From: Streptomyces mesophilus
GTDB taxonomy: Bacteria > Actinomycetota > Actinomycetes > Streptomycetales > Streptomycetaceae
DNA: 36,006 bases
Assembly (NCBI RefSeq): GCF_011044995.1
Contig: NZ_JAAKZW010000055.1
Coordinates: 1-36,006 of the forward strand
Direction of reading: 5' to 3'
Part shown: piece by piece, positions 6,165-15,105 of the stretch
Layout: each line of letters opens with the position of its first letter
Numbering within the stretch: position 1 is the stretch's first letter
Translations under genes and position numbers: made by a program
The notes under the pieces: generated by a model
What the model was told of the DNA's origin: nothing
The model's input: only the letters and a program-made list of their open reading frames with translations
Databases searched by the model: none

Positions 6165-9100
6165 TTACTTCACTCCGAACGCGCGGATGATCTCCTGCTG
6201 CACCGACGCGCCCCGGTCGTCCTCGACCGACGCCCGCAGCGAGACGAACTTCGCGTCGCGCGGGACCGCGAGCAGTGTCTTCCAGGACGCGCCCTTGCCG
6301 TCGAGGAGCTTCACGGACTTCCAGGTCGCGCCGTCGTCGTACGACACCTCGAGGGTGCCGGCGCCGATACGGCCGGTGTCCGCCGCGCCCTTCACGTACT
6401 CCGCGAAGATCCCGACCGGGACGAGGCGACCGCCGCGGACGTCGCCCGCGAGGTCGGTGTCCACGTCGAAGCCGAGGTTCAGCATCGGGAGGTAGGTGTA
6501 GCGGTCCTCCGGCGTGGGGCCGGACTTGACCGTCCACTCGGCGTGGCCCCGGGTCGACGTGTGCCACTGGGCCGGGTCGGCGGTCGTGTCCGTGACCACC
6601 TTGAAGTCCTGGACGCGGGACTCGACGTCCTCCGACCAGGCGTACGCGCCCGAGCCCATCTTGTCGTCGACCAGCTTGCCGTCCACGTACACCTTGGTCT
6701 GCTGGGTGACCCCGGACTCCTCGCTCCACACGTCGCCGAACCCGGTGTGGTCCGGACCCGAGTCGCCCCAGCCGGGCACGTTGAACTGGACGTTGTTGCC
6801 GAAGCGCTGCTGACCCCAGCCGAGACCGGTGCCGAGCCACGGGTGCAGGACCGGCTTGAACCAGTTGAGCTCCTGACGGGTGCCGCCCTTGTAGACGATG
6901 TGACCGCTGCGCGACTCGATCTTGCCGGGGCCGACGGTCATGGACTCGTACCAGGCCTGCCCCTCACCCGTGGAGACGTAGTCGGTGCGCTCCTGCGGGA
7001 AGGAGATCCGCTCGGGGAAGCCGACGCCGATCGGGTACGCGCTGGACATCGACACGCGCTGGTCACTTCCGTCGACCGGCTTCGCCGCGTGGAACTTCGT
7101 GTCCAGGACGGCGAGTTCACGCCGTCCGGGCTCGAAGGTCAGGTCGCGGTCCGGGATCGCTCCCGAGTGGCCGTCGGCCAGGTCGTACTTGTAGGGCGTG
7201 TACTCCGTGCCCTCCAGCTCCAGCCCGCGTCCCTGCCGGGCCGCGTCCGAGAGCCGGTCCGCGTCCGCCGCGTTGACCGTCGCGATGTGCAGCGGCCGGT
7301 CCTCGTACGCCTCGGTGCCGAACCAGTCCATCAGACGGCCGGCCTGTGCGTCGCTCGCGAACAGCGCCTTGGCGCCCGCGTCCTGGGCGTTCTGACCGAT
7401 CTCCACGGCCGGGATGTTCCCGGTCGCGCGGACGAGGACCGCCTTGCCCTTGACGTTCTTTCCTTCGTACGCGGCCTTGCCGCCGTCCCCCGCGTCGACG
7501 ACCGCAAGCTCGAGATCGTCGTCCAGGATCGTGCCGCCGCCCTGCACGGTGGCCTCACCGATACGCCGGCCGCCCGCCTCGACGGAGAGCATCGGCTTGC
7601 CGAGGCGCCATACGGTCCGGTACTCGTACGTGCCCGTCGAGGGCTTCTTCGACGGCGCCGCGAAGACCGAGTCGTACGTCAGCGGGACCTGCACACTGCC
7701 GGAGAGACCCGTGCCGTTCGCCTCGCGGGTGTACTGCATGATCAGCTGGCGGGTCTCGGTGCGCTGGTCGACCTCGGCATCGAGCTCGCGCAGCCTGCGC
7801 CCGTCGAGGGTGATCTCGCGGTCCTGGTCGAGCTTGATCTCGGACTCGTTGAAGTAGCCGAGGCCGAGCGAGTCCTTGCCGTTGCCGCCCTTGACGTCCG
7901 CGAAGCCGTCGAGCGCGTAAGTGCCGGGCTGGAGGCGGAGCTTGACGGTACCGGACGCGCCGACGTCGTATCCCCAGCCCTCCTCACCGGCGGCCAGCTT
8001 GAGCAGGCTGAACGAGCCGGGGATCGGGGAGCCGTCGCGGTCCTTGACGTTGACCGTCAGGGTGTAGCGCTCCTCCTCCTTCACCAGGCCCCACGCGGTG
8101 TGCGCGAGAGTCTTGTCGCCCGCCTTGGCGGTGATGTGCCCGCCGTTGTTGCCGACCGGGGCCTTGGCGCCGTCGGCCGTGGCGGTGGTGGAGGCGGTGC
8201 CGTTGGCCGGGACGGTGAGCGTGCTGTCGGCGAGCGAGACGTAGTCCGCGCCCTCGGCGGCGAGCGTCAACTCGACCGGCTGATCGGTGTGGTTGGTGTA
8301 GGTCAGCGTCTTCGTGACCGGCTCGTTGCCCTCGTACGGCCAGCCGTAGAACCCGAAGTCCGCGCTGCCCGACGCCGTGACCTGCGCCTGAACCGCGTCG
8401 GGGACCGAGACGCGGCCCGCGCCGAGGTCGTACGGGGAGTCGGTGAGCGTCTTGGACGTCGACATCAGCGCGTCCTTGAGCTGCTGCGGCGTCCAGTCGG
8501 GGTGCTTCTCGGCGAGCAGGGCCGCGACGCCCGAGACGTGCGGGGTGGCCATCGACGTACCGCTGATGCTCATGTACGACCCTTCGCCCTCGCTGAGGGA
8601 CGAGCGGGCCGCGAGGATCTTGACGCCGGGCGCGGAGAGGTCGGGCTTGAGGGCGTTGTCGCCCATGCGCGGACCCATGCTGGTGAAACCCGCACGGGTG
8701 TCGGTGTTGTCGACGGCGCCGATGGTGAGCGCGGCGTCGGCGGCGCCGGGTGAGCCGATCGCGCCGTTGTAGCCCGAGTTGCCCGCGGCGATCACGAACA
8801 GTGAACCGGTCTCGGCGGTGAGGTTGTTGACGGCCTGCGCCATCGGGTCCGTGCCGTCGCTCGGCTCACGGCTGCCGAGGCTCATCGAGATGATCTTCGC
8901 GTCGATGTCCTTCGCGGCCCACTCCATGCCGGCGATGATCTGCGAGTCGGTGCCCTCGCCCGCGTCGGAGAGCACCTTGCCGACAGCGATGTCGGCGCCG
9001 GGCGCGACGCCCTTCTCCTTGCCGTCGCTCGCGGCGCCGCTGCCGCCGACGGTCGAGGCGACGTGCGTGCCGTGCCCGTTGCGGTCGGCGACCTCCTCGC

Positions 9101-9881
9101 CCTCGATGAACGACTTGGTCTGCGTCACCCGGTCCTCGAGGTCGGGGTGGGTGAGGTCCGCGCCGGTGTCGAGCACGGCGACCTTGACGCCCTTGCCGGT
9201 GAGGCCGGCCTCCCACGCCTTCGCGCTGCCGATCTGGGCGTTGGACTCGGCCATGGTCGCCTCGACCTTGCCGTCCAGCCAGATCTTGTCGATCCCGCCG
9301 CCGAACGCCTTGGTGCGCGCACCGTCGTCGGTCAGGGCGCCCCACATCTCGGCGTTCCGCTCGGCCTCGACGGCCGCAGCGTTCACGCTGGGCAGCGCGC
9401 GCACGCGGTCGGCACCGTCGGGCGTCGCGGCCCGTGCGCCCTTGCCGTACGTGACGATGAGCGGCAACCCTCCAGCTCTATCGGCCTTCTTGCCGCTCTC
9501 GGCGTCGGCGAGGCCCTGCCGTATCAGCTCGCTGACGTCGAAGAGGCGCTTGTCGAGCTTGCCGGCGGCGAGGAACGCACGTGCCTCGTCCGGTACGACG
9601 CTGATGTCGCCGTCGTGGTCGGTCGTCGTGAAGACCTTGCCCTGAGCGCCCTTGGCCCGCTCGACCGAGACCGCCTTCTTGCCGCCGACGTCGGTGACGG
9701 TCACCTTGTCGCCGGTGATCAGCGTGACGGTGTGCGCGGCCAGGGCGGCCTGCTTGACGGGGGTCCTGGGCGCGGTCGCCGGGTCATCGGCGGCCACGGC
9801 CTGCTGTCCCGCCGGGAGCAGAACGAGCGCGAGCCCGGCTGTCAGCAGCCGTGCCGTGCGCCCCGAGGGTGCTCTGTTCAT
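6165..9881 (-). CDS. Secreted subtilisin-like (S8) serine peptidase, large multidomain
   Basis: This 1238-residue secreted endopeptidase has a Sec signal peptide at about residues 1-30 (cleavage near AVA|ADD) and a pro-region to about 210. The S8 catalytic domain spans about 225-490. The triad is intact: Asp238 in AVLDTGADL, His270 in RNGHGTHVAST and Ser443 in GTSMATPHVSG, with the oxyanion Asn368 in AAGNSG. After it come beta-rich domains, a protease-associated-like segment (near LAVVDAGDGGKAAYEGKNVK), and C-terminal beta-sandwich modules. Such large subtilases are standard members of the Streptomyces secretome and probably digest extracellular protein. ATG 9881 has AGGAGAGG upstream. It appears monocistronic, with a terminator shared with the convergent VOC gene. 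Confidence 0.94.
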   Translation of the reverse strand: MNRAPSGRTARLLTAGLALVLLPAGQQAVAADDPATAPRTPVKQAALAAHTVTLITGDKVTVTDVGGKKAVSVERAKGAQGKVFTTTDHDGDISVVPDEARAFLAAGKLDKRLFDVSELIRQGLADAESGKKADRAGGLPLIVTYGKGARAATPDGADRVRALPSVNAAAVEAERNAEMWGALTDDGARTKAFGGGIDKIWLDGKVEATMAESNAQIGSAKAWEAGLTGKGVKVAVLDTGADLTHPDLEDRVTQTKSFIEGEEVADRNGHGTHVASTVGGSGAASDGKEKGVAPGADIAVGKVLSDAGEGTDSQIIAGMEWAAKDIDAKIISMSLGSREPSDGTDPMAQAVNNLTAETGSLFVIAAGNSGYNGAIGSPGAADAALTIGAVDNTDTRAGFTSMGPRMGDNALKPDLSAPGVKILAARSSLSEGEGSYMSISGTSMATPHVSGVAALLAEKHPDWTPQQLKDALMSTSKTLTDSPYDLGAGRVSVPDAVQAQVTASGSADFGFYGWPYEGNEPVTKTLTYTNHTDQPVELTLAAEGADYVSLADSTLTVPANGTASTTATADGAKAPVGNNGGHITAKAGDKTLAHTAWGLVKEEERYTLTVNVKDRDGSPIPGSFSLLKLAAGEEGWGYDVGASGTVKLRLQPGTYALDGFADVKGGNGKDSLGLGYFNESEIKLDQDREITLDGRRLRELDAEVDQRTETRQLIMQYTREANGTGLSGSVQVPLTYDSVFAAPSKKPSTGTYEYRTVWRLGKPMLSVEAGGRRIGEATVQGGGTILDDDLELAVVDAGDGGKAAYEGKNVKGKAVLVRATGNIPAVEIGQNAQDAGAKALFASDAQAGRLMDWFGTEAYEDRPLHIATVNAADADRLSDAARQGRGLELEGTEYTPYKYDLADGHSGAIPDRDLTFEPGRRELAVLDTKFHAAKPVDGSDQRVSMSSAYPIGVGFPERISFPQERTDYVSTGEGQAWYESMTVGPGKIESRSGHIVYKGGTRQELNWFKPVLHPWLGTGLGWGQQRFGNNVQFNVPGWGDSGPDHTGFGDVWSEESGVTQQTKVYVDGKLVDDKMGSGAYAWSEDVESRVQDFKVVTDTTADPAQWHTSTRGHAEWTVKSGPTPEDRYTYLPMLNLGFDVDTDLAGDVRGGRLVPVGIFAEYVKGAADTGRIGAGTLEVSYDDGATWKSVKLLDGKGASWKTLLAVPRDAKFVSLRASVEDDRGASVQQEIIRAFGVK

Positions 9882-9985
9882 GGAACTGCCTCTCCTGCGA
9901 CGAGCCCCGGGCGGGGGATGTTTCCCGGGTGCTGGGGAGAGTCTCAGTGGTTGAACGTTGCAGAACGATGACGGGAGACGGGCGG

Positions 9986-10005
9986 GAAGCCGCCATGGCG
10001 GCTTC
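9986..10005. terminator. Hairpin downstream of the AlkD-like gene
   Basis: A perfect 20-bp palindrome, GAAGCCGCCATGGCGGCTTC, lies 50 bases beyond the stop of the leftward gene at 10056 and about 100 bases upstream of the subtilase start. It probably terminates the AlkD-like transcript; an operator role for the subtilase gene is a weaker alternative. Confidence 0.6.
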
Positions 10006-10055
10006 GCGCCAGGAGAAAACGGAAGGACCCGCTCACGCCTGCGGCCGCGTGCGGA

Positions 10056-10781
10056 TCAGCGCGCGAGGCCGAGGTAGTGGGCGCGCAGCTCCTTGTCGAG
10101 GTGTTCGATCGCGTCCCGCAGCAACGGACGCGGGGCCGTGGCCGCGTGGCGGTCGAGAAAGGCGAGCAGCCGGTCGCGGTCGTGTTTGCCTGCTTCCCTG
10201 AGCATGCCGCCGACGACCTTCTGGACGAGGTCGTGCGGATCGTGCACGAGCAACTCGGCCAGCTCGTAGGTGTCGTCGAGTTCGCCTTTGCGCAGCAGGT
10301 ACAAGGTGGCGAACATCGCGATGCGCCGCTCCCACCACCGCGGGGACGCCGCGAGTTCCCTGAGTACGGTGCGGGGTTCGCCGAAGTCGTGCAGGTAGGC
10401 GCCGATCACTTGGTGGGCGCTGACGTCCACCAGGTCCCAGGTGTTGATGGCGTCGGTGCGCCGCAGATAGAGCTCGTACAGCTCCCGGCGGCGCTCTTGG
10501 CCGGTCTTCTTGTGCAGCGCCTGCTTGCCCATGATGCTCACGGCGCCGACGCGCACTTCGTGGACGGGGCTGTCCAGGAGCCGGTCGATCTCCCGCGGTA
10601 CGAGGTCGATGAACTCCTTGGCCAGCGTGAACACACTGCCCATGCGCACCCCGAGGACCAGGTCCTCCTCGGCCCTTCCCCTGCCCGGCTGCAACGCACG
10701 GTGCAACTGCGCCTGGCGCTCGGGCGTGGCGAGTTCGGTGAGGCGCCCGGCGAACTGTTCGGCGCTGCGTTCGGCGGGCAT
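10056..10781 (-). CDS. AlkD-like DNA alkylation repair (HEAT-repeat) protein
   Basis: This 241-residue all-helical protein belongs to the DNA alkylation repair family (PF08713), whose members excise N3- and N7-alkylpurines without base flipping. The core motif INTWDLVDVSAHQVIG matches the family, with Trp115 and Asp119 in the spacing of AlkD Trp109/Asp113, and Arg153 in ERRIAMF matching Arg148. The third cleft aromatic of AlkD (Trp187, in KAIGW-type sequence) appears as Gly192 in QKVVGGMLRE, so activity may be altered or absent. ATG 10781 (GAGGAG directly upstream) is preferred over the in-frame GTG at 10793, which has no ribosome-binding site. The gene lies downstream of the ROK regulator in the same direction, 54 bases away, but is functionally unrelated to it. 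Confidence 0.8.
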   Translation of the reverse strand: MPAERSAEQFAGRLTELATPERQAQLHRALQPGRGRAEEDLVLGVRMGSVFTLAKEFIDLVPREIDRLLDSPVHEVRVGAVSIMGKQALHKKTGQERRRELYELYLRRTDAINTWDLVDVSAHQVIGAYLHDFGEPRTVLRELAASPRWWERRIAMFATLYLLRKGELDDTYELAELLVHDPHDLVQKVVGGMLREAGKHDRDRLLAFLDRHAATAPRPLLRDAIEHLDKELRAHYLGLAR

Positions 10782-10835
10782 GGCGCTCCTCACGTAAGGC
10801 GAGGTTGTTCAGGGGCCGCGGTGTGCCCGCCGAAT

Positions 10836-11993
10836 CTATCCCCGCGGTGCGCGGGGCGCCGCGAGTTCCGCGCTGAGCATGCGGTCGTCGATGTCGTCGA
10901 GGGCCAGGCGCAGTCCGCCGAGGGCCACGCTCTCGTCGCCGAGGGTGGAGGTGCGCAGCTCGGGAAGGCGCAGGCAGTGCTTGGTGAGTTCGCGGTGCAG
11001 GGGGTCGAGGATGATGTCGGCGGACCGTGAGAAGCCGCCGCCGAGGACCACGATCTCCGGGTCCAGGGCGAGCACCAGCGCGGCGACGCCGACGGCGAGA
11101 TCGCGCGTATAGCGGCGTACGGCCGTCTTCGCCTCGCGGTTGCCCTCGCGGGCCGCCTGGAACACCCACGCGGCGGCCTCTCCCGGCCGGGCGCTCGCGG
11201 GCACTCCGGGGCAGGCGGCCAGGTGCCCGGGGGCATCGAGCCAGCGGACCGCCTTGAGCGCACCGATCTCGCCCGCCGCGCCGCCGTGGCCGCGGCGCAG
11301 GGTGCCGTCGAGGATGAGGCCCGCGCCGGTACGGATGCCGGCGAGCAGGTACACGATGTCGTCCGCGTCCTGCGCCACGCCCTTCCAGCGCTCGGCCACC
11401 GCGGCGAGTTTGCAGTCGTTCTCGACCTGGATGGGGCAGCGGAACCGGCCGGCGAGATGGCCCGCGGGATCGGCCGTGCTCCAGCCCGGCAGCGGTGTGA
11501 ACAGGGAGGTACGGCCGCTCGCGTCGACCGGTCCGGTCACGCCGACGGTCAGGCCCCAGATGTCGGACTCGGTCATGCCGGCCGCGGCCAGGAGCTCGTC
11601 GACGGTCTCGTCGACCGTCGCGAGCCGGGCGGCGGGGTCCGCCTCCGGGTCGGCGGGCCGGCGCACGGTTCTGACCAGATTGCCCTCGAGATCGCTCAGC
11701 ATCACGAGGATCTTGTGCACCCCGATGTCGATGCCGAGCGCATGGCCGGCGTCGGCGCGGAAGCGGTAGCGGCGGGCCGGGCGCCCCACCACGCTCTTGG
11801 CGCCCGGCTCCTCCACCGCGGCCCAGCCGTCGGTGACCAGCGCCTGCACCAGGACGTCGACGGCGGGACGGGACAGGCCCGTCCGGCCGGCGAGTTCGGT
11901 GACGGTCGAGGGCGGGTTGCCGCGCAGCGCCCACACGATGGACAGCTGGTTCATCTCGCGCATCCGGGACAGGTCGGTGCCCGTGGTCGCCAT
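10836..11993 (-). CDS. ROK-family transcriptional regulator of the alpha-galactoside locus
   Basis: The 385-residue regulator has an N-terminal winged HTH (about 10-70; TVTELAGRTGLSRPAVDVLV) fused to a ROK sugar-kinase-like domain (about 85-385; GIDIG at 87-91, VTGPVD, END at 191-193, GAGL). The classical ROK zinc motif after the GH dipeptide (CxCGxxGCxE) is missing: only one Cys (261) follows RGHGGAAGEIG. Sugar sensing may therefore be metal-independent. ATG 11993 encodes MATTGTDLSRMREMNQ, a typical ROK-repressor start. It lies 113 bases downstream of the GH36 gene in the same direction, so it is the last gene of, or adjacent to, locus A and is the likely repressor of the importer/alpha-galactosidase operon. 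It may also act at the divergent DUF4832 promoter. Confidence 0.88.
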   Translation of the reverse strand: MATTGTDLSRMREMNQLSIVWALRGNPPSTVTELAGRTGLSRPAVDVLVQALVTDGWAAVEEPGAKSVVGRPARRYRFRADAGHALGIDIGVHKILVMLSDLEGNLVRTVRRPADPEADPAARLATVDETVDELLAAAGMTESDIWGLTVGVTGPVDASGRTSLFTPLPGWSTADPAGHLAGRFRCPIQVENDCKLAAVAERWKGVAQDADDIVYLLAGIRTGAGLILDGTLRRGHGGAAGEIGALKAVRWLDAPGHLAACPGVPASARPGEAAAWVFQAAREGNREAKTAVRRYTRDLAVGVAALVLALDPEIVVLGGGFSRSADIILDPLHRELTKHCLRLPELRTSTLGDESVALGGLRLALDDIDDRMLSAELAAPRAPRG

Positions 11994-12050
11994 GCTGGTC
12001 TACTCCCTGGTGGGGATCGCGCGGTACCCGCCGCTGGATATCGCTGGGCA

Positions 12051-12060
12051 GTTTACTAAT
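12051..12060. promoter_or_regulatory. Possible ROK operator half-site
   Basis: GTTTACTAAT lies 57 bases upstream of the ROK gene start. A related sequence, GTTTGTCAAT, occurs at 17081-17090 in the divergent MalF/DUF4832 control region; both fit GTTTNNNAAT. AT-rich islands are rare in this DNA, which makes them stand out. Assignment to the ROK protein is inference only. Confidence 0.3.
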
Positions 12061-12061
12061 T

Positions 12062-12078
12062 CCCGGGGGTCGCCCGGG
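12062..12078. terminator. Weak hairpin after the GH36 gene
   Basis: CCCGGG (12062-12067) and CCCGGG (12073-12078) form a 6-bp stem with a 5-base loop, 29 bases downstream of the leftward GH36 stop and upstream of the ROK gene. It may terminate part of the operon transcript. It is short, so confidence is low. Confidence 0.35.
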
Positions 12079-12106
12079 TCCGATCGCGCGGTTCGCGAGG
12101 TTCGCT

Positions 12107-13606
12107 TCAGGAAATCGGATAGCGCTGTTGCCCCTGAGGCTCCACCGCCGCGGTGAAGTCGGCCTCGCGCCCGTCGAGCACGAACCGGTAGCGGCCGACC
12201 CTGCGGATCTCGGGCCTGGCCTGCAAGTACTCGGTGAGCGCCTGGAGTTCATCGGGGTGCAGCCAGCCCGGCGGGTCGGAGACCGCACGGAAGCCGCAGA
12301 TGTCGGCGAGGTCGCGCAGCCAGCTCTGCTGATGCTCCGTGAGGAGGTTGAGCCGGCTGCGGAAGTACACGACGTCCGGGTCGACTTCGAGCAGCGGTGA
12401 CTGCCACAGCCGGTGCAGGGTGTTGACCACGGCGTTGCGGGCCAGCGCGTCGGAGGGGTCCTGGGTCGCGTAATGCTCCCACTGGGGTGCGACATCGGGT
12501 CCGCTGCGGATGCCGTCGAGCAGTCCGAGCGAGGGCAGCAACGGTGCGCCGCTGCCGAGGAGATAGGTGTCGGGGCCGGCCGCTTCCCGGATGATCTCCA
12601 GGCCGAGCCGGTACGCCGCCTCGCGGCCGATCCCCGAGGCGCGGACGCCCGGGGCCGCGGCGGCGCCGATGAAGTCGGCCTTGAGGTAGCCGAACCCCCA
12701 GTCCTGGGTGATCCGCCGGATCATCTCGCGCACGTGATCCTGGGCCGCGGGCCGGGTGAGGTCGAGCGCGTAATAGCCGGTCCCCCAGTTGTGCCCGGTG
12801 ATCACCGGCTCGCCGTCCGCGCCGCGCAGCAGCAACTCCGGCCGTTCCCGGGCGGTTTCGGAGTCCGGGAGCGCGATGAACGGCGCGATCCACAGGCCGG
12901 CGCGCAGTCCCGCGTCGTCGATGCGGTCCACCAACGCCCGCATTCCGGAAGGGAATTTGTCGTTGGCGTGCCAGTCCCCCACGGCCCGCTCCCAGCCGTC
13001 GTCCACCTGCACGACGTCGAAGGGCAGTCCGCGCAGGGCGGTGATGTCCTTGGTGAGCAGTTCCTCGGTGATGTTCTCGTAGTACGCGTACCAGCTGCAC
13101 CACACGTTGCCGGCCCGCTTGGTGCTGCGCCCGAGCCGCTCCGCGAGCTGTGCGGCGTACGCCCCGAAGACCTCCTCCTCGGTGCCGTACGCCAGGAACC
13201 AGGGCGCGCCCGCGGACTCGTACCAGCCGACGAGGGTGTCGTGGTCGGCGGCCAGACGCGGTACGTCGAGGCCGAGTGCGCCGAGCAGCAGGATCCGGCC
13301 GTCGGGGCCCTCCAGTGCGGCGAGGGCGGACGAGTGGTGGCGGGCGGGGTCGTCCCAGACCGTGTCGTCGGCGGTCAGCCGGCGCTCGGCGCTTGCGATG
13401 CGCAGCGGCTCCTCGGAGAGCCGGCGCCATCCGCACGGGCTCCAGGAGTTGTGTCCGTGCCGGTAGAACAGTGCGTCGCCGAGGCCGTGCAGCACGGCGA
13501 CGCGTCCGGGCGGCAGCAGCAGTCCGCCGTCGACGGGCCGTGGGGCTCCGTCGCCTTCGAGTTCGACGGCGAAGGTGTGGGCGCCGACGTCCAGGAGCTG
13601 GGCCAT
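12107..13606 (-). CDS. GH36-type alpha-galactosidase, cytoplasmic
   Basis: This 499-residue glycosidase of clan GH-D removes terminal alpha-galactosyl (possibly alpha-N-acetylgalactosaminyl) residues. It has an N-terminal beta-sandwich (about 1-160) with HGHNSWSPCGW, then a TIM barrel (about 165-430) with SWYAYYENITEE and FDVVQVDDGWERAVGDW. The nucleophile Asp311 lies in GYLKADFIG and the acid/base Asp371 in IRSGPDVAP; a small C-terminal beta-domain follows. There is no signal peptide, so it acts on imported oligosaccharides. It is shorter than the roughly 700-residue GH36 group I enzymes. ATG 13606 has AAGGAG upstream. It follows the solute-binding protein gene in the same operon; a stable hairpin separates the two. 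Confidence 0.9.
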   Translation of the reverse strand: MAQLLDVGAHTFAVELEGDGAPRPVDGGLLLPPGRVAVLHGLGDALFYRHGHNSWSPCGWRRLSEEPLRIASAERRLTADDTVWDDPARHHSSALAALEGPDGRILLLGALGLDVPRLAADHDTLVGWYESAGAPWFLAYGTEEEVFGAYAAQLAERLGRSTKRAGNVWCSWYAYYENITEELLTKDITALRGLPFDVVQVDDGWERAVGDWHANDKFPSGMRALVDRIDDAGLRAGLWIAPFIALPDSETARERPELLLRGADGEPVITGHNWGTGYYALDLTRPAAQDHVREMIRRITQDWGFGYLKADFIGAAAAPGVRASGIGREAAYRLGLEIIREAAGPDTYLLGSGAPLLPSLGLLDGIRSGPDVAPQWEHYATQDPSDALARNAVVNTLHRLWQSPLLEVDPDVVYFRSRLNLLTEHQQSWLRDLADICGFRAVSDPPGWLHPDELQALTEYLQARPEIRRVGRYRFVLDGREADFTAAVEPQGQQRYPIS

Positions 13607-13636
13607 GGATCTCCTTGCATCTGTACGGGAGGGGGC

Positions 13637-13661
13637 GGGCGGCAGGCAGGTCCTGCCGCCC
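13637..13661. terminator. Intra-operon stem-loop after the solute-binding protein gene
   Basis: GGGCGGCAGG (13637-13646) and CCTGCCGCCC (13652-13661) form a perfect 10-bp stem with a 5-base loop, 16 bases beyond the stop of the binding-protein gene. Hairpins at this place in sugar operons commonly stabilise the binding-protein mRNA or partly terminate before downstream genes, giving excess binding protein. That role is inferred here. Confidence 0.68.
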
Positions 13662-13677
13662 CTGCTGGTGAAGTGCG

Positions 13678-15024
13678 CTACTTGAAGAGGCCGTTGACCT
13701 TTTCGTTGACGCTCTTGAGGGCCGGACCCGGCTGCGTCTGGCCGAGGATGACCGACTGGACGGCGTCCTGCACGAGCGGGTTGATCTCGGTGCCGTGCTC
13801 GGTGACGGGCAGCAGGAAGGTGTTGCTCTTGTCGGCGGCCACGTCGGTGAAGACATGGATGTCACGCCCCGCCGCCTTGTGCGCGGCGAGCGCGGCCTCG
13901 GTCCCCGACTTCTGCGCGGGCAGGACGATGCCCCGCTTGCCGACCTTGTCCTGGCACTCCTCCGAGCCCAGGTACTTGACCCACTTCCAGGCCTCTTCCT
14001 TGTGCTCGGTGCCGGCCCAGATCGCGTCGGACAGGCCGTTCAGCGAGCTCTTGCGGCCTTCGGGACCGGCCGGCAGCGGCGCGAACGCGAACTTCTGCTG
14101 CGCCTTGGGGTCGGTGAACGTGGAGATGGTCCAGGAGCCGGCGATCATCATCGCGCCCTTGCCGGCGCTGAGGAGTTCGGTGTTCCCGACGCTCGACTGC
14201 TTGTCGAAGCGGGGCGCGTACCCCTTGTCGATCAGGCGCTTGAACCAGGCGATGGTCTCGGCGAGCTTGGGGTCGTCGAAGTTGTAGTGCGTGCCCCAGG
14301 GGTTCTTGTCGAGATAGGTGAAGCCGTTCGAGGCGGCCAGCGGACCCCAACCGTTCTGGCCGGTGGCGCCGTCGGCCCACTCCGGCAGGAAGCCGTACGT
14401 CTTCACGTGCTTCTTGTCGAAGTCGGGGTCGAGACCGTTGCGGCCCTTGGTGTCGACGGTCGCCTTGGCGATCGCCTCCTCGAGGGTCCCCCCGTCGTCG
14501 GGGTTCCACTCGAGGTCGGCGAGCTGCTCGGCGAAGACGCCCTGCTTCTCGAACTGGGTCGTGTTGTAGACGAGCGCCATGCTGTCCCAGTCCTTCGGCA
14601 GCCCGTAGCGCTTGCCGTCCTTGACCCAGACGTCGGCCAGACCGGCCTGGTAGCCGGACAGGTCGACCTTGTCCCGGTCGATCATCGGCTGAAGGTCGAG
14701 CAGCTGGCTGTTGGTGGCGAACTGCGGATAGTACGAGGCCTGGTTGGTCCACACGTCCGGGGCGTCGCCGGAGGTCAGCTGGGTGGTGAGGTTCTGCCAG
14801 TACTGGTTCCAGGCCGTCTGCGTGATCTTCACGCTGATGTCCGGGTTGGCCTTCTCGAAGGCGTCCGCGCACTCCTTGTACGCCGGAAGCTGCTTGTCGT
14901 CCCAGAGCCAGTAGTCGAGCGTGGTCTTGCCCGAGGCGGAGTCCGATCCCCCGCAGGACACGAGCCCGGCGGTGGCGGCCAGGCACAGCAGGGCCGCGCC
15001 CGCGCGCCGGTGCGTCGATCGCAT
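13678..15024 (-). CDS. ABC sugar importer, extracellular solute-binding lipoprotein (locus A)
   Basis: This 448-residue binding protein of the bacterial extracellular solute-binding family 1 (MalE-like) captures an oligosaccharide outside the membrane and delivers it to the MalF/MalG pair encoded just upstream. A type II signal peptide ends in the lipobox LVSCGG, with Cys24 as the lipidated residue. The N-terminal TTLDYWLWDDKQLPAYKECA and the segment GAMMIAGSWTISTF (the usual ligand-pocket tryptophan motif) are characteristic. ATG 15024 has GAGAGG upstream. The gene follows MalG by 81 bases and precedes the GH36 gene, implying an alpha-galactoside ligand. Confidence 0.93.
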   Translation of the reverse strand: MRSTHRRAGAALLCLAATAGLVSCGGSDSASGKTTLDYWLWDDKQLPAYKECADAFEKANPDISVKITQTAWNQYWQNLTTQLTSGDAPDVWTNQASYYPQFATNSQLLDLQPMIDRDKVDLSGYQAGLADVWVKDGKRYGLPKDWDSMALVYNTTQFEKQGVFAEQLADLEWNPDDGGTLEEAIAKATVDTKGRNGLDPDFDKKHVKTYGFLPEWADGATGQNGWGPLAASNGFTYLDKNPWGTHYNFDDPKLAETIAWFKRLIDKGYAPRFDKQSSVGNTELLSAGKGAMMIAGSWTISTFTDPKAQQKFAFAPLPAGPEGRKSSLNGLSDAIWAGTEHKEEAWKWVKYLGSEECQDKVGKRGIVLPAQKSGTEAALAAHKAAGRDIHVFTDVAADKSNTFLLPVTEHGTEINPLVQDAVQSVILGQTQPGPALKSVNEKVNGLFK

Positions 15025-15105
15025 GATGGCGTACCTCTCTGATCTGAGTGGGTTGAGCAGGAAGGGAGTTGTGCCAGTACGTGTGCGTGTGCGCCTGTGG
15101 GGGGC

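Noticed and set aside
6144..8753. Long plus-strand open frame opposite the subtilase
   Set aside because: Low-complexity Val/Arg/Gly-rich translation, no start signal, and a fully convincing subtilase on the other strand.
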